From: Mycolicibacterium sp. P9-64
Lineage (GTDB): Bacteria > Actinomycetota > Actinomycetes > Mycobacteriales > Mycobacteriaceae
Length of the DNA: 64,000 nt
Reading direction: 5' to 3'
Assembly (NCBI RefSeq): GCF_008329605.1
Contig: NZ_NPKO01000010.1
Coordinates: 1-64,000 of the forward strand
Below are positions 50,921 to 60,615 of the stretch, piece by piece. The notes under the pieces are model-generated. The model ran no database searches and was not told the DNA's origin. It saw only the letters and a program-made list of their open reading frames with translations. The position numbers were made by a program, and so were the translations under genes. How positions within the stretch are numbered: the first letter of the stretch is position 1; every line of letters begins with the position of its first letter.

Positions 50921-52699
50921 CTACCGGTCTGTAAGGGGTGGTGCTAACACTTCTTCTTCGGGGGGGTCCACGTAGGCCGCCTGAATGACTTCCTTGCCGT
51001 CCTGAGACCGCAAGAGTCCCTGGCCAGGAGGGCGTCGCTTCAGTTTGAACTCGCTGGTCGGGAAGTCCATCTTCTCTCCGGACAGGAAGAGGGTCGGCGA
51101 ACCCGCGCCGTACGCAGCCCCGACGAACTTGTCCATCGTCGATCGCTGGGCCTGGCTCATCTGACAGGTGACCACGATGTGTAGCCCGATGTCGGCCGCA
51201 GCGGGCAAGAGTGCCGTCAGCGGCGACATCGGGCCGAACGGGCCGCCTGCCGCCACGACCATGTGCCAGTCATCGACGAGCAGGACCACATCGGGCCCCT
51301 TCCACCACGACCGCGCCCGCAGCTGCGAGGTGGTGAGATCCGCCGGTGGCAGGCGGGCCTGCAAATTGGCCGCGAGCGCCTTGATCGCTTCCTCGAGAAC
51401 CGCGTTGTTCCTGTTGATCGCGAATGCGTCGAGCAGATGGCTCTGCGGAACGGCATCCAGCAGGCCCGACCGGTAGTCGGCCAGCATGAACCGCACCTGC
51501 GCCGGGCTGTTGCGCGCGCAGATGGCCGATGCGACGGCTTGAGCGATGGTGGTCTTTCCCGACTTCGGCGCGCCGAAGATCAGCAAGTGCGGCGAGCTGT
51601 GCATTGCGGTGTAGGTCACCGACAGGTCGGCCTCGCTGATCCCAAGGGGGATCGTCCACCTGGTGCGGTAGTCGGAATCAGGGCCGGGCGGGTTCGGGTC
51701 GAGCTCGCGAAGGTAGATGCGGTCGGGCAGCACCCTGATCTTCGGCGCCTCGTCGGTGTGGAGGTTTCCGATGTGCTGAACTGCGGCGGTGATGGCAGGC
51801 ACCAGGTCCGCCGCGTTGTGCACACCGTCCAGACGTGGCACCCCGATCATGAGATGGTGCTTCTCCATCGAGATGGCGCGGCCGGGCCGGTTGACCGGGA
51901 TGTCGCGGCTCATACGGTCGACCTGCGTCTCGTTGACGTCGCCGAGCCGGAATTCGACCTTGGTTCCGAGGTAGTCGCGAATCCGAGCCTTCAACTCCGT
52001 CCAGCGCGGCGTCGAGATCACCGTGTGCACGCCGAATGCCAGTCCCTGCCCCGCCAGGTCCTGAACCACCGGCTCGAGATCGGGGAATTCCGAGACGAAC
52101 GCGGGCCATCCGTCGATCACCAGGAACACGTCGCCGAACGGGTCCGCCGACGCCGGATGATTCGGGTCGCCCTGCAGTTGGCGATACATGGCGATCGAAC
52201 CGACGCGGTACTGCTTGAACAGCGCTTCACGTTGACGCAGAACGGCTTTTATCTCCGCCACCATGCGGTTCACCCGGTCTGGCTCGGACCGGGTGGCAAC
52301 GCCCCCAACGTGGGGCAGATCCTCCAGGTACATCAGACCACCACCGCCGAGATCGATGCAGTAAAACTGCACCTGACGCGGCGTGTGCGTAGCGGCGGCC
52401 GAAAGCATCATCGTCTGCAGAAACGTCGACTTACCGGTCTGCGGCGCACCGCCGATCGCGATGTTGCCTCCCGCCGCCGAGACGTCGACGCCCCACACCT
52501 CCTGCTTGTGCCTGCGCGGCTCGTCCATGATGCCAAGACCGAAACGCAGTAGCTGTGGATGGTCACGCTCCACCAGTTCGTTGACCGGCGTCGGTTCCGT
52601 CAACGGCGGCAACCACATTCGATACGCGCGGATCTCACCCGTGGTCAATTGCTCGAGGACGACCTCGCGCAACACCCGCTGTTCGGACTCGGTTGTCAT
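50921..52699 (-). CDS. eccCb1: ESX-1 FtsK/SpoIIIE ATPase EccCb
   Basis: A 592-residue soluble half of the split EccC motor. It has two FtsK/SpoIIIE-type ATPase domains with Walker A motifs GGAPQTGKST (Lys90) and GAPKSGKTT (Lys382). The last ATPase domain binds the C-terminal signal of EsxB. The split of EccC into Ca and Cb is specific to ESX-1. ATG at 52699 overlaps the eccCa stop as ATGA. Confidence 0.93.
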   Translation of the reverse strand: MTTESEQRVLREVVLEQLTTGEIRAYRMWLPPLTEPTPVNELVERDHPQLLRFGLGIMDEPRRHKQEVWGVDVSAAGGNIAIGGAPQTGKSTFLQTMMLSAAATHTPRQVQFYCIDLGGGGLMYLEDLPHVGGVATRSEPDRVNRMVAEIKAVLRQREALFKQYRVGSIAMYRQLQGDPNHPASADPFGDVFLVIDGWPAFVSEFPDLEPVVQDLAGQGLAFGVHTVISTPRWTELKARIRDYLGTKVEFRLGDVNETQVDRMSRDIPVNRPGRAISMEKHHLMIGVPRLDGVHNAADLVPAITAAVQHIGNLHTDEAPKIRVLPDRIYLRELDPNPPGPDSDYRTRWTIPLGISEADLSVTYTAMHSSPHLLIFGAPKSGKTTIAQAVASAICARNSPAQVRFMLADYRSGLLDAVPQSHLLDAFAINRNNAVLEEAIKALAANLQARLPPADLTTSQLRARSWWKGPDVVLLVDDWHMVVAAGGPFGPMSPLTALLPAAADIGLHIVVTCQMSQAQRSTMDKFVGAAYGAGSPTLFLSGEKMDFPTSEFKLKRRPPGQGLLRSQDGKEVIQAAYVDPPEEEVLAPPLTDR

Positions 52700-54924
52700 G
52701 ACGTCACCGCGTCCACGATCGGCGCCGCGGTGAACTGGCGGATCCGCACCTTGCTCACCGGAGCGTGTTTGGCCACCACCTCGCCGCCGTCGTCCACCGG
52801 CGTCGGCACGTAGTTCACGCCCGTGAAGACGCTGTGGAACTTCACCGGATCCTCCATGCCGACCCGCAGGAAGCCGACGCCGCTCTCCTTGTTCGTGATG
52901 TATTGCGCCTCAGGCGTTCCGATCACCATCTTGGACTCGGCCGAACTGGTGGTCCGCAGCGCGATGCGATACGTCAGGTTGGGCTCCAACTTGTCGATGC
53001 GGGCGCCGCCGGTATTCAGCGACTGGGTCGCGAGCAGCAAGTGCACGCGCAGCGACCGGCCAACACGACAGATCCGGTCGAACAACTGGATGAAGTCCGG
53101 GTGATTCTGCAGAAGCTCGGCGAACTCGTCGACGACGACGAACAGAGTGGGCAGCGGAGCTAGATCGGCACCCCTCTCCCGATGTTTCTCGTACTCGGCG
53201 ACACCCGACAGCGCACCGGCCGCACCGACCTGGATACCCGCCTGGCGAAGGATCGACTGCCGCCGGTCCAGCTCACCGGTCAGCACCTCACCCATGCGAC
53301 TGACGAGCTCGGCCTCCTCTTCCATGTTGGTGACCACCGCAGCGGTGTGCGGCAACTTCTCCATGCCGAGGAACGTCGAACCGCCCTTGAAGTCGGTCAG
53401 CAGGAGGTTCACCTGGTCGGGGTGGTGCGTCGCGGCGAGCGAAAGGATCAGCGTGCGAAGGAATTCCGACTTACCGGAACCGGTGGTGCCGATGAGCATC
53501 CCGTGTGGGCCCGCCCCGAACTCCGCGCCCTCCTTGATGTCGAGGTACTGGATCTCCCCGGTCTTCAGCTCGTGGCCGAACGGAATCCGGAGCCGATCCT
53601 GGTCGAGATCGCTGAACATCCGCCAGCGGTTCGGCGTCACTTCCTCGATGGTCTGCGCACCGACCAGTTGGTGCCACTCGGTGGCCACCTTCTTCTGCAC
53701 CCGGGTGCTCTTGTCGATGATCGTTCCGGTGATCGACCAGCCTGCGAGCTTGCGAGCGATGCGGCCTGCCTGCGCCGGGGTCAGCTTGTCCGTCACGTCG
53801 GTCACCAGGCGGAAGCTCTGATTGGGCAGTCGGTCGTCAGAAGTGCCGTCGGCGTCGACGCGGATGCGGTACGCCGAGCCGCGGTGGTTGCCAATCGTGA
53901 TCACGGTGACGCCGGCTCTGCCATCGGTGGGGAAGCCGGCCTTGCCCCCGGTGAGGTCGATCACCACGACATAGGGGCCGCTGGGGGTCGAGTCCGCTGT
54001 GTGCGGTCCGCGCGCGGTCAGATCGCTCAGCCCGTCCGGTCGGGTGAACACCAGGCGCGTCGCGCCTGAGGCATCGGTATCAGTCTGGTGCTGCGTGTGG
54101 GGCAGCCATTTCAGCCATGCCCACTCGGGATCCTCGGGGTTGTCGGTCAGGACCCGGATCTGGAGCAGGTCCGGCGGATGGAACACCGCAAGGTGACAGA
54201 CGATCGCGGTGATCAGCCCAGCGGCACCGGCCAGGTCGCCGCCGATCGCGATGGTCGGAAAGGTGCGCAGCTGAACGAGTTTCGGGCAGTCATGAATCAG
54301 GCCATGGGTGCGCAGGAACTTGGTCAACCACATGTGGCTGACCGGCTCGAGGTGCGGTTGTGGTGCGGCCTGCGGCCCCGCGAGCTCGCCGCCGACGGCG
54401 GGCTTGAGCAGCCGGTCGACGGCGGCCTCCGACCCGAGTCCGATCCGGGTGGCGGCGTAGAAGTCATGGTTGACCTGACGCGACCACTGCCGGTTGGTGC
54501 CGATGATCGACAGCAGGTCCTCGGGATGTGGCGCGTGGTAGTTGAAGAACGTCACCTGCGCGGCGGCTGATGACGTCACACGGGTCCGCAGGCCGGAGAG
54601 GTACCGCAGGTATTCCTTGCGGTCTGCGTTGATCTCGGGCACCTTCTTACCGCCCGGCCCTCCACCGGCCATGAAGCCGACGGTGCCCATGATCATCATC
54701 AACGGCATCATCAGCATGTACGGCGAAAGCTGCCGGACGCCGGTGAAGATCATGATGGCGATCATCCCGAGCATGCCGCCGCCCATGACGTACGGCAGGA
54801 TCTTCTGGACACCCGACGGCGGAATCTCGATGCCCAGGTCCTCGGGCGGGGTCACGTTGATCTCGCCTGGCGTCAGCCGCGGGCCCCGCTTTATCGTCGG
54901 GGTGAACTTCTTGGTGGTCATCAT
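52696..54924 (-). CDS. eccCa1: ESX-1 FtsK/SpoIIIE ATPase EccCa
   Basis: A 742-residue membrane-anchored half of the EccC motor. Two membrane helices lie near residues 40-90, then a DUF domain and the first ATPase domain with Walker A GTTGSGKSEF (Lys485). This domain is the active one in EccC. The start is one of two adjacent ATG codons, 54924 or 54921, right after AGGAGGT and overlapping the eccB stop. The much longer open frame upstream of this point lies inside eccB and is not part of the gene. Confidence 0.93.
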   Translation of the reverse strand: MMTTKKFTPTIKRGPRLTPGEINVTPPEDLGIEIPPSGVQKILPYVMGGGMLGMIAIMIFTGVRQLSPYMLMMPLMMIMGTVGFMAGGGPGGKKVPEINADRKEYLRYLSGLRTRVTSSAAAQVTFFNYHAPHPEDLLSIIGTNRQWSRQVNHDFYAATRIGLGSEAAVDRLLKPAVGGELAGPQAAPQPHLEPVSHMWLTKFLRTHGLIHDCPKLVQLRTFPTIAIGGDLAGAAGLITAIVCHLAVFHPPDLLQIRVLTDNPEDPEWAWLKWLPHTQHQTDTDASGATRLVFTRPDGLSDLTARGPHTADSTPSGPYVVVIDLTGGKAGFPTDGRAGVTVITIGNHRGSAYRIRVDADGTSDDRLPNQSFRLVTDVTDKLTPAQAGRIARKLAGWSITGTIIDKSTRVQKKVATEWHQLVGAQTIEEVTPNRWRMFSDLDQDRLRIPFGHELKTGEIQYLDIKEGAEFGAGPHGMLIGTTGSGKSEFLRTLILSLAATHHPDQVNLLLTDFKGGSTFLGMEKLPHTAAVVTNMEEEAELVSRMGEVLTGELDRRQSILRQAGIQVGAAGALSGVAEYEKHRERGADLAPLPTLFVVVDEFAELLQNHPDFIQLFDRICRVGRSLRVHLLLATQSLNTGGARIDKLEPNLTYRIALRTTSSAESKMVIGTPEAQYITNKESGVGFLRVGMEDPVKFHSVFTGVNYVPTPVDDGGEVVAKHAPVSKVRIRQFTAAPIVDAVTS

Positions 54925-56402
54925 CCACCTCCTGGACGTGCCGGCAGTGTGGCACTCGGTACGGGGTTCGGATCGCCGATCTTGCGCGGATTGGGATCGG
55001 CGGGCAGCGTGTCGTGTTCGAGCAGTGCTGCCTGCTTGGACAACACCGGGCCGTCGACGAGCAGGCCGACCACCTGCCACGGTGCGGTCTTCGGCGCCGA
55101 TAGCCCGAGGGCCTTGGCGGTCTCCTCGTCTGCGAGGCCGTACCGCACACCCTGCGGGTCGATGTAGTAGAGGCTCTCGCCGTAGCGCGGATCCGGCGAC
55201 TGCAGCCGGATGTACTGTCCGCCGTCGATGAACACCGTTGAGTCGCCGCCGATCTGCTCGATGCCGTTGTTCAGCGACCCTGGGCTGATCGGAAGGTGGC
55301 GTCCGATGACGACGGTGGTCTTGGGCGACTGGTCGCCCGGTTCGCGCTCCCACGACCAGCACAGAGTCGGCGCGTCGTCACGCAGTTGGATCTCCAACGG
55401 CTTGTCCGGCAGCGGCGAGGTGTACACCTCCTCGCGGATCTTCGCCACGTCGCTGGACTCCACCGACGGCGGGGTGATCAGCCCGTAGGAGTTGGTCGCG
55501 CGCAAGGCCGCTGCCGTGGTGTCGTTGACCTTGGCGACCCCGTCGGGCAGCACCACGTACTTCTGCTCGTCGGCGTCCGTCACGGTTTGGAAGACCGACC
55601 CGATGACCAGGTTCTCCGGAAGACCGACGTTGTTCGGCGCACCTGCGGCGGGCACCTGCGGCAGCAGCCACGGGCCGGCGTTGGGCAGTGCATTGAACAG
55701 TCCCTCCGAGATGGGAGTTGCCTTGGCCGTCACTGGAATTCCCACCGCAGACGTCACGGCACGGTCACCCAGCTCGATCGCATGCCTGCCGGTGTCGGTG
55801 ACCAACCAGTTCTTGCCCTGGAACGACACCAGCACACCCTGATCGGAGCCCATCGCATTGACTGACCCGTCGAGGACGAGAGGCAGCACGATGATCGATG
55901 AGTTCACCGTCGGTGCAACGCTTTCCGGCTTGGTAACGGTGTCACAGAGCGTCCACATCGAATTGGGCGACGTGGAGACCGGGGTGGCGTACGGGGCACC
56001 GGGGATGCCGATGGGCTGACCCTTCGGCATCCGGTTGAGTTCGTCTGACTTCACCGCGCTGGGCGTACCGGGGTTTCCAAGAACCAGCTGCGCCGAGGTC
56101 AGGTTGTACACCGGATGCAGCAGATTGGCGCCGCCCATCACCACGTACAGCTGGTTGGTGGTGCGGTCGACGAGCAGGTTGTCGCCGCCACGCTTGCCGA
56201 GCGGCTTGAAGTACGCCAACAGCGCAGCGCCGAGGCAGACCAACACCGCGATCACGATGCCCAATGAGACTGCCCGGCTGTAGAACTGCAGCGGATCGTC
56301 GAACATCCGGGTGTCACGGCGCACGATGGCGTGCTCGACGCGGCGCAGGAGGAACCGCCAGCCACTGACCTGGACCTTGGTGGTGAGTCGGAAGCCGGCC
56401 AT
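54921..56402 (-). CDS. eccB1: ESX-1 membrane component EccB
   Basis: A 493-residue protein with a short cytosolic N-terminus, one membrane helix at about residues 47-67 (VSLGIVIAVLVCLGAALLAY) and a large extracytoplasmic domain with repeats. EccB forms the periplasmic part of the ESX complex. It starts 4 bases after eccA and ends overlapping eccCa. Length is as in M. tuberculosis EccB1 (about 480). Confidence 0.93.
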   Translation of the reverse strand: MAGFRLTTKVQVSGWRFLLRRVEHAIVRRDTRMFDDPLQFYSRAVSLGIVIAVLVCLGAALLAYFKPLGKRGGDNLLVDRTTNQLYVVMGGANLLHPVYNLTSAQLVLGNPGTPSAVKSDELNRMPKGQPIGIPGAPYATPVSTSPNSMWTLCDTVTKPESVAPTVNSSIIVLPLVLDGSVNAMGSDQGVLVSFQGKNWLVTDTGRHAIELGDRAVTSAVGIPVTAKATPISEGLFNALPNAGPWLLPQVPAAGAPNNVGLPENLVIGSVFQTVTDADEQKYVVLPDGVAKVNDTTAAALRATNSYGLITPPSVESSDVAKIREEVYTSPLPDKPLEIQLRDDAPTLCWSWEREPGDQSPKTTVVIGRHLPISPGSLNNGIEQIGGDSTVFIDGGQYIRLQSPDPRYGESLYYIDPQGVRYGLADEETAKALGLSAPKTAPWQVVGLLVDGPVLSKQAALLEHDTLPADPNPRKIGDPNPVPSATLPARPGGG

Positions 56403-56406
56403 CGCT

Positions 56407-58128
56407 CTACTCGACGATGCTCAGCCGCGCATGCACGGCATCGATGGCCTCGGTCATGTCTTCACCGTTGATCTCACTGAGCTGCTCCACCCCAAGGCTG
56501 TCGAACTCGACCGAGCGGGCCAGTCGCATGTCCCGGTACTGCTCGCCGGCCTCGACCAACTGCCTGGCATAGCGGCCGTTGCCCGCGATGTCCAGGGCCG
56601 GCTTCCCGTTCAGGGTGCGCTGACTCAGCAGACTGGCGGCGTCCAACACTCGCTTGCCCGCTTCCTCACTGATCGTCGAGTCATTGGATACGGCAAGCAC
56701 CTTGGCGATGTCGACGATCTCGTCCGGCGAGTACGAATCGAACTCGACGCGTGTCGAGAACCGCGACCGCAGACCGTCGTTGACCTCTAGCAGCCGGTCG
56801 ATGTCGGCGCTGTAGCCGGCAATGATCACGACGAGCCGGTCGCGGTCGTTCTCCATCCGCGCCAGCAAGGTGTCCAAGGCCTCGGTGCCGAACGGGTCCG
56901 CTCGGCCGTCGCGCTCCTGTACCAGCGTGTACGCCTCGTCGATGAACAGCACGCCACCGAGGGCCCGGTCGATGGTCCGTGCCGTCTTCACCGACGACTG
57001 CCCCTCGTACTCGGCGACGAAGTCCTTGCGCGAGGTCTCGACGAGCTTCGGTTCTGCGATCACGCCGAGGCCGGCGAGAATGTTGGCGACCACTCTGGCG
57101 ATCGTCGTCTTGCCGGTACCGGGGGGGCCGGTGAAGATGATGTGCTTGGACTGTTGGGCGACCTTCATCCCGCGCGCCGCTCTTACCTTCGCCATTTGCG
57201 TTGCGGCGCGGTATCTCTCGATCTGGTCCTTGACCCTGCTGAGCCCGATCTGCCGGTCGAGTTCGGCCTGGGCGTCGATCAAGAGCTTGTCGCGTGCCGA
57301 CGTGTCCGCGACCACGCTGGCCGGGTCCCATGGATCGGTGCGGGCCGCGATCTTCTCCGCCGTGGTGGTGACCATCCGGTAGTTCGGATCCTTCAGCGCC
57401 GCAGCGACCTTCGGCACGGGGTGGGTGGCCTGCAACCACTCGAGCAGCGCAATTGCGGATTCCTCGTTGCCCTGACTGCGGCGGGTCATGGCCAGAGACC
57501 AGGCGATCGCGGTGGCACACGCCTCGCCGGCGGGCGACGAGTTGGATTCGGTGAGGCGGCGTTCGGCCTCGGTGAAGAGTCCGAGGTTGGCCGCCGCGAC
57601 GCCGTGCGCCACACCCGCCGCCGCAGCGAGGAACTTGTCCGGCCAGCTGCTCGCGCCGCGCACCTCGTCGATGACGTCGGTCCAGCGCTCGGCGGAACCG
57701 TAGATGACGGCCTTGACCCACGACACCAGGTGCTCTGCGCCGGTGGACGGCACGTCCTCGAGTGCTTCCATTGCGTCGGCGTGATTGCCGACGGAAGCCT
57801 CGTTCACCGCGAAGCCCATGGTGATCGCCAGCGGCGAGTTCACCGGGTAGGTGATGTCGCCGAACTGGCCCCCGATGGGAACCCGGGCATTCAGGGTGTT
57901 CATCGAGATCTCGGCGGCGCCGGCCAGTTGCCCGAATCGCGTCCGCGAGAACCACGCCCGGAATAGCGTCGCCCGGTCGGTGTCACCACAGCGGATACGC
58001 CCGATCCAGCCGTCGCAGGCGGTCTCGTCGATCGTGGTGATCTCGGTGAACAGTTCGAGGGATCGTGCGGGAGCGTTCGGCAGCATGCCGACGGCGCTGC
58101 CGAAGAGCCCGGCCAATTGGTCAGTCAT
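56407..58128 (-). CDS. eccA1: ESX-1 AAA+ ATPase EccA
   Basis: A 573-residue cytosolic ATPase. The first 280 residues form a TPR-like helical domain and the rest a CbxX/CfqX AAA+ domain, with Walker A GPPGTGKTT (Lys340) and Walker B GVLFIDEAYTL. EccA is thought to release EspG from PE/PPE substrates and to support mycolic acid synthesis. The start overlaps the espH end by 8 bases, showing tight coupling. Confidence 0.93.
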   Translation of the reverse strand: MTDQLAGLFGSAVGMLPNAPARSLELFTEITTIDETACDGWIGRIRCGDTDRATLFRAWFSRTRFGQLAGAAEISMNTLNARVPIGGQFGDITYPVNSPLAITMGFAVNEASVGNHADAMEALEDVPSTGAEHLVSWVKAVIYGSAERWTDVIDEVRGASSWPDKFLAAAAGVAHGVAAANLGLFTEAERRLTESNSSPAGEACATAIAWSLAMTRRSQGNEESAIALLEWLQATHPVPKVAAALKDPNYRMVTTTAEKIAARTDPWDPASVVADTSARDKLLIDAQAELDRQIGLSRVKDQIERYRAATQMAKVRAARGMKVAQQSKHIIFTGPPGTGKTTIARVVANILAGLGVIAEPKLVETSRKDFVAEYEGQSSVKTARTIDRALGGVLFIDEAYTLVQERDGRADPFGTEALDTLLARMENDRDRLVVIIAGYSADIDRLLEVNDGLRSRFSTRVEFDSYSPDEIVDIAKVLAVSNDSTISEEAGKRVLDAASLLSQRTLNGKPALDIAGNGRYARQLVEAGEQYRDMRLARSVEFDSLGVEQLSEINGEDMTEAIDAVHARLSIVE

Positions 58129-58654
58129 GGTTACTCGCGTATCGGGTGGCGAAGACCTGGGCCCGGGCAGCTTGGGCTTGGTCCGGTGATGGGAGGTCGA
58201 GGTCTCTGGTCAGGAAGTCGTGCGTGGCGGCGTTGTCGTGGCCTTGTTCGCGCATGCCGTCGAGCATGAAGGAGTACTGCGCGGATCTGGCATCCTGCGT
58301 GGCCAAGCGCGCGATCACGACGATCTCGTCAGCGAGACTCGATTCGGTCATCGTCGTGACCTTCGGCGACAGCTCGATGCGGTTGACGCGTCCATCCATG
58401 AAGGTTGTCACGGTCACGGTGCCGGGCGGATTCGTGACGGTGAACAGTGGCACCGACGGTTCTTCGGCGGCCGCCTCGTACGGGCGCGGATCGAGCGCGT
58501 CCAACACGTCGGCCGTCATCGAGTCGTCGTCGACGACGTAGTCACCAAACGCGTCGAACACCGATACGCTCGCATCGACGTCGGGCGTGAAGAATTCCAG
58601 CGCAGCCAGATCGTCGTGATCGTCTTCGGGATCGTGCGGCGGAGAGTCGGCCAC
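58121..58654 (-). CDS. espH: ESX-1 associated protein EspH
   Basis: A 177-residue acidic protein. GTG at 58654 is chosen because the sequence from there (VADSPPHDPEDDHDDLAALEF) matches EspH of M. tuberculosis as I recall it, and AAAGGA lies about ten bases upstream; the reading frame is open 24 codons further. The core LFTVTNPPGTVTVTTFMDGR and the ending VFATRY are conserved. EspH is a cytosolic partner of the EspE/EspF substrates. It lies between espG and eccA. Confidence 0.88.
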   Translation of the reverse strand: MADSPPHDPEDDHDDLAALEFFTPDVDASVSVFDAFGDYVVDDDSMTADVLDALDPRPYEAAAEEPSVPLFTVTNPPGTVTVTTFMDGRVNRIELSPKVTTMTESSLADEIVVIARLATQDARSAQYSFMLDGMREQGHDNAATHDFLTRDLDLPSPDQAQAARAQVFATRYASNHD

Positions 58655-58671
58655 CAGGGGAATGTCCTTTC

Positions 58672-59532
58672 TCAATCCGAGTAGGCGTGATCGGCGGTGT
58701 TGTGGTCTACGGTCTTGTCGAACCACGACCCGGACGGCAGGAATTCGATCAGTCCGTCGAGCGCGCGTTGCAGGTTCTCGTTCGTACCGGGCAGGAAGCT
58801 GCCGTACAGCTCACCGTTGACCTTCCTGGGAATGGACACGAGGCGGCCCAGATGCGAGTCGAGCACACCCGCGGCGACGTCGGCCTGTGTGTAGGTGCCG
58901 CCCGAATGCCGCTCATTGGCCGTGATCTCGACCCAACTCTTGGGGCTGGCGATGAGTTCGGCGTACTTCTTCGCCGAGGCCTGGTTGATGCCGAACTGAG
59001 CCAGCTGGTTGGCCGATCGCGCGTCGCCGAGTCTGCTTGCCTGGGCGGTCAACGGCTCGACCTCAGCCGGGGTCGCCGAACCGAGGACGACGTTCACCAT
59101 CGCCGCCAGCCCCACCTGCGGCGCGACGCGTTGCAGCACCAGCATCTCACCGTCACGGGCGGCAACGACGTGTCGAGACCCCTTGCGGCACACCACGAAG
59201 CGGACCATCTTGCCGCCAACGTCCCGGCGCCACCATCTACCCTCGAGTGTTCGGTCAGCACGGCTGAGCGTGTCGACCATCGCCGCGACCTCGGGATGGG
59301 GCTCGCCATACACGGTCAGCACACCCTGCGCGACGAGGTCTCGGGTTACCTGCTCCCACACGATGTTTCGCAAATCGAGTTGCGGAATGTTGGGCCGGAT
59401 CCCCAGCGACGGAGGGAACTCCATGACGTTGAGCTTGTCGGCGATGACGAGCATGCCGTCGATGGTGACCTCGACGCCGACGACGTCATCGATGTGTGGG
59501 GCGTCTTGTCCGGCGCTGCCCGCCGCGGTCAT
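58672..59532 (-). CDS. espG1: ESX-1 PE/PPE chaperone EspG
   Basis: A 286-residue cytosolic chaperone that binds the tip of the PE/PPE dimer and keeps it soluble before export. The segment VVGVEVTIDGMLVIADKL near the start and GRWWRRDVGGKMVRFVVCRKG are strongly conserved with M. tuberculosis EspG1, and GSFLPGTNENLQRALDGL ends the fold. ATG at 59532 overlaps the espF stop as ATGA. The open frame continues upstream for 57 codons but that is inside espF. Confidence 0.93.
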   Translation of the reverse strand: MTAAGSAGQDAPHIDDVVGVEVTIDGMLVIADKLNVMEFPPSLGIRPNIPQLDLRNIVWEQVTRDLVAQGVLTVYGEPHPEVAAMVDTLSRADRTLEGRWWRRDVGGKMVRFVVCRKGSRHVVAARDGEMLVLQRVAPQVGLAAMVNVVLGSATPAEVEPLTAQASRLGDARSANQLAQFGINQASAKKYAELIASPKSWVEITANERHSGGTYTQADVAAGVLDSHLGRLVSIPRKVNGELYGSFLPGTNENLQRALDGLIEFLPSGSWFDKTVDHNTADHAYSD

Positions 59533-59846
59533 CTGGTCTGCACCCGGTCGCCGAGACGGCCACCGGCCATCCCGTCGATCCTGTCGTACGCCCCAGCGGA
59601 CGCGTCCAGTTTGTCGGCCATTTCCTCCCCAACCCCCTTCATTCCCGAACCCGCGGAACGGCGTGCGTTCTGCACCGCCTCCACCGCCGTCACGGTCGAC
59701 CACGAGATCACCCCGTGGCTGACCCGCACCGAAGTCTCCACACCGTCGGCGACCTCGACGGCCGCCCGAATCTCGGTGGCCGCTAGCCGCTGTTTGGCGG
59801 CCAGCTCCCGCAGCTGGGCCGTCGCAAGTCGCAAATCGCCGGACAT
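59529..59846 (-). CDS. espF: EspF/EspC family secreted protein
   Basis: A 105-residue small helical protein of the DUF2580 type. The central VRVSHGVISWSTVTAVEAVQ aligns with the QLTHGSFTSKFNDTLQEFE part of EspF, and GSGMKGVGEEMADKLDASAGAY with the later helix. ATG at 59846 is preferred to ATG at 59867 because GAAGGGGA lies seven bases upstream. It is the first well-recognised gene of the minus-strand arm. The usual upstream partner espE is not found. EspF is a probable ESX-1 substrate. Confidence 0.8.
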   Translation of the reverse strand: MSGDLRLATAQLRELAAKQRLAATEIRAAVEVADGVETSVRVSHGVISWSTVTAVEAVQNARRSAGSGMKGVGEEMADKLDASAGAYDRIDGMAGGRLGDRVQTR

Positions 59847-59953
59847 GTGATTCCCCTTCGTCCCCATCTTCCTATGTCTCTGGCGCCGGCGGCGGGCCGA
59901 TTGGATTTTCCGAGTCCACCGTAACCGTGATCGGCGGGGTCAGCTGACTCGTC

Positions 59954-60223
59954 TCACTCCGGCCCCGGGCCAGCAGGTTCGTCGTCGTTCGCCTCGTCGG
60001 GCTTGCCGCCCCTCGTGTCGGGCTGCGCGGACATCAGCGTGGCGGCGGCGCCGTGGTGTCGCGCGCCACCGTGACCGAAGCGCGCGCCGTCATCGGGCTC
60101 CCCGATACCGGTGGTCAGCTTCATTCCCGCGGTCACTGCCCGGCCGCCGGTGAGGTTCGGCGCATTGCTGCGCGGAGAAAAGGTGTATTTGCCGACGCTC
60201 TGCAATTGCCCTTGCATCCCCAT
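59954..60223 (-). CDS. Small hypothetical protein at the head of the ESX-1 arm
   Basis: An 89-residue open frame which I do not recognise. The ATG at 60223 has AAGGGGG eight bases upstream, a good ribosome binding site. The protein is glycine-rich, with a basic, histidine-bearing middle (GHGGARHHGAAATLMSAQ) and an acidic end (KPDEANDDEPAGPGPE). It lies 107 bases before espF on the same strand, where M. tuberculosis has the 402-residue espE. It could be a small substrate, a remnant of the C-terminal end of espE, or chance; the ribosome site and acidic tail support a real gene. Confidence 0.5.
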   Translation of the reverse strand: MGMQGQLQSVGKYTFSPRSNAPNLTGGRAVTAGMKLTTGIGEPDDGARFGHGGARHHGAAATLMSAQPDTRGGKPDEANDDEPAGPGPE

Positions 60224-60615
60224 GCACCGAACCCCCTTGCCGGATGCGAGCGTACCAGCGGTTCAGGGCCCCTGCGCGCACCAATTCTCCGCCTGCTGAA
60301 CGGCGGCAATGCACTGAAAGTCTTACCGCTGTATGTGTCGTACTGCGTTTATGACGGCCTCAGCGCTTCGTCGCCAAGGTGCAGCCGGGCAAACAGCCGC
60401 GCCACACGACGCCCGTCGACGCCACGCGAATTCACTGACGATCGCCGCGCCGGAGCGCGGATCCGGCCGCCCGCCTGGGGCCAACATCGTTTGCTGAGCC
60501 CCTTGGCCGGCCGCGGACCCCCCGATGATCCGGTGGTGCGGTCGAGCTGTGGTTGATACTTGAATCCAGGCAGGCAGCCACATCGTCTGGAATCCACGGG
60601 AAGGAGCCTCGTGCC
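60224..60615. promoter_or_regulatory. 392-base divergent gap upstream of the ESX-1 arm
   Basis: No supported gene is present. The region separates the minus-strand ESX-1 arm from the plus-strand EspI-like ATPase gene, so both promoters must lie here. The only clear element is the AAGGAG site at 60601-60606, nine bases before the GTG of the ATPase gene. WhiB6 and other ESX-1 regulators are expected to bind here, but I see no motif that proves it. Confidence 0.5.

Noticed and set aside
54925..55362. Extension of eccCa into eccB
   Set aside because: The extra part lies within the eccB coding region in another frame. AGGAGGT directly before the paired ATG codons at 54921-54924 and the known EccCa length support the short form.
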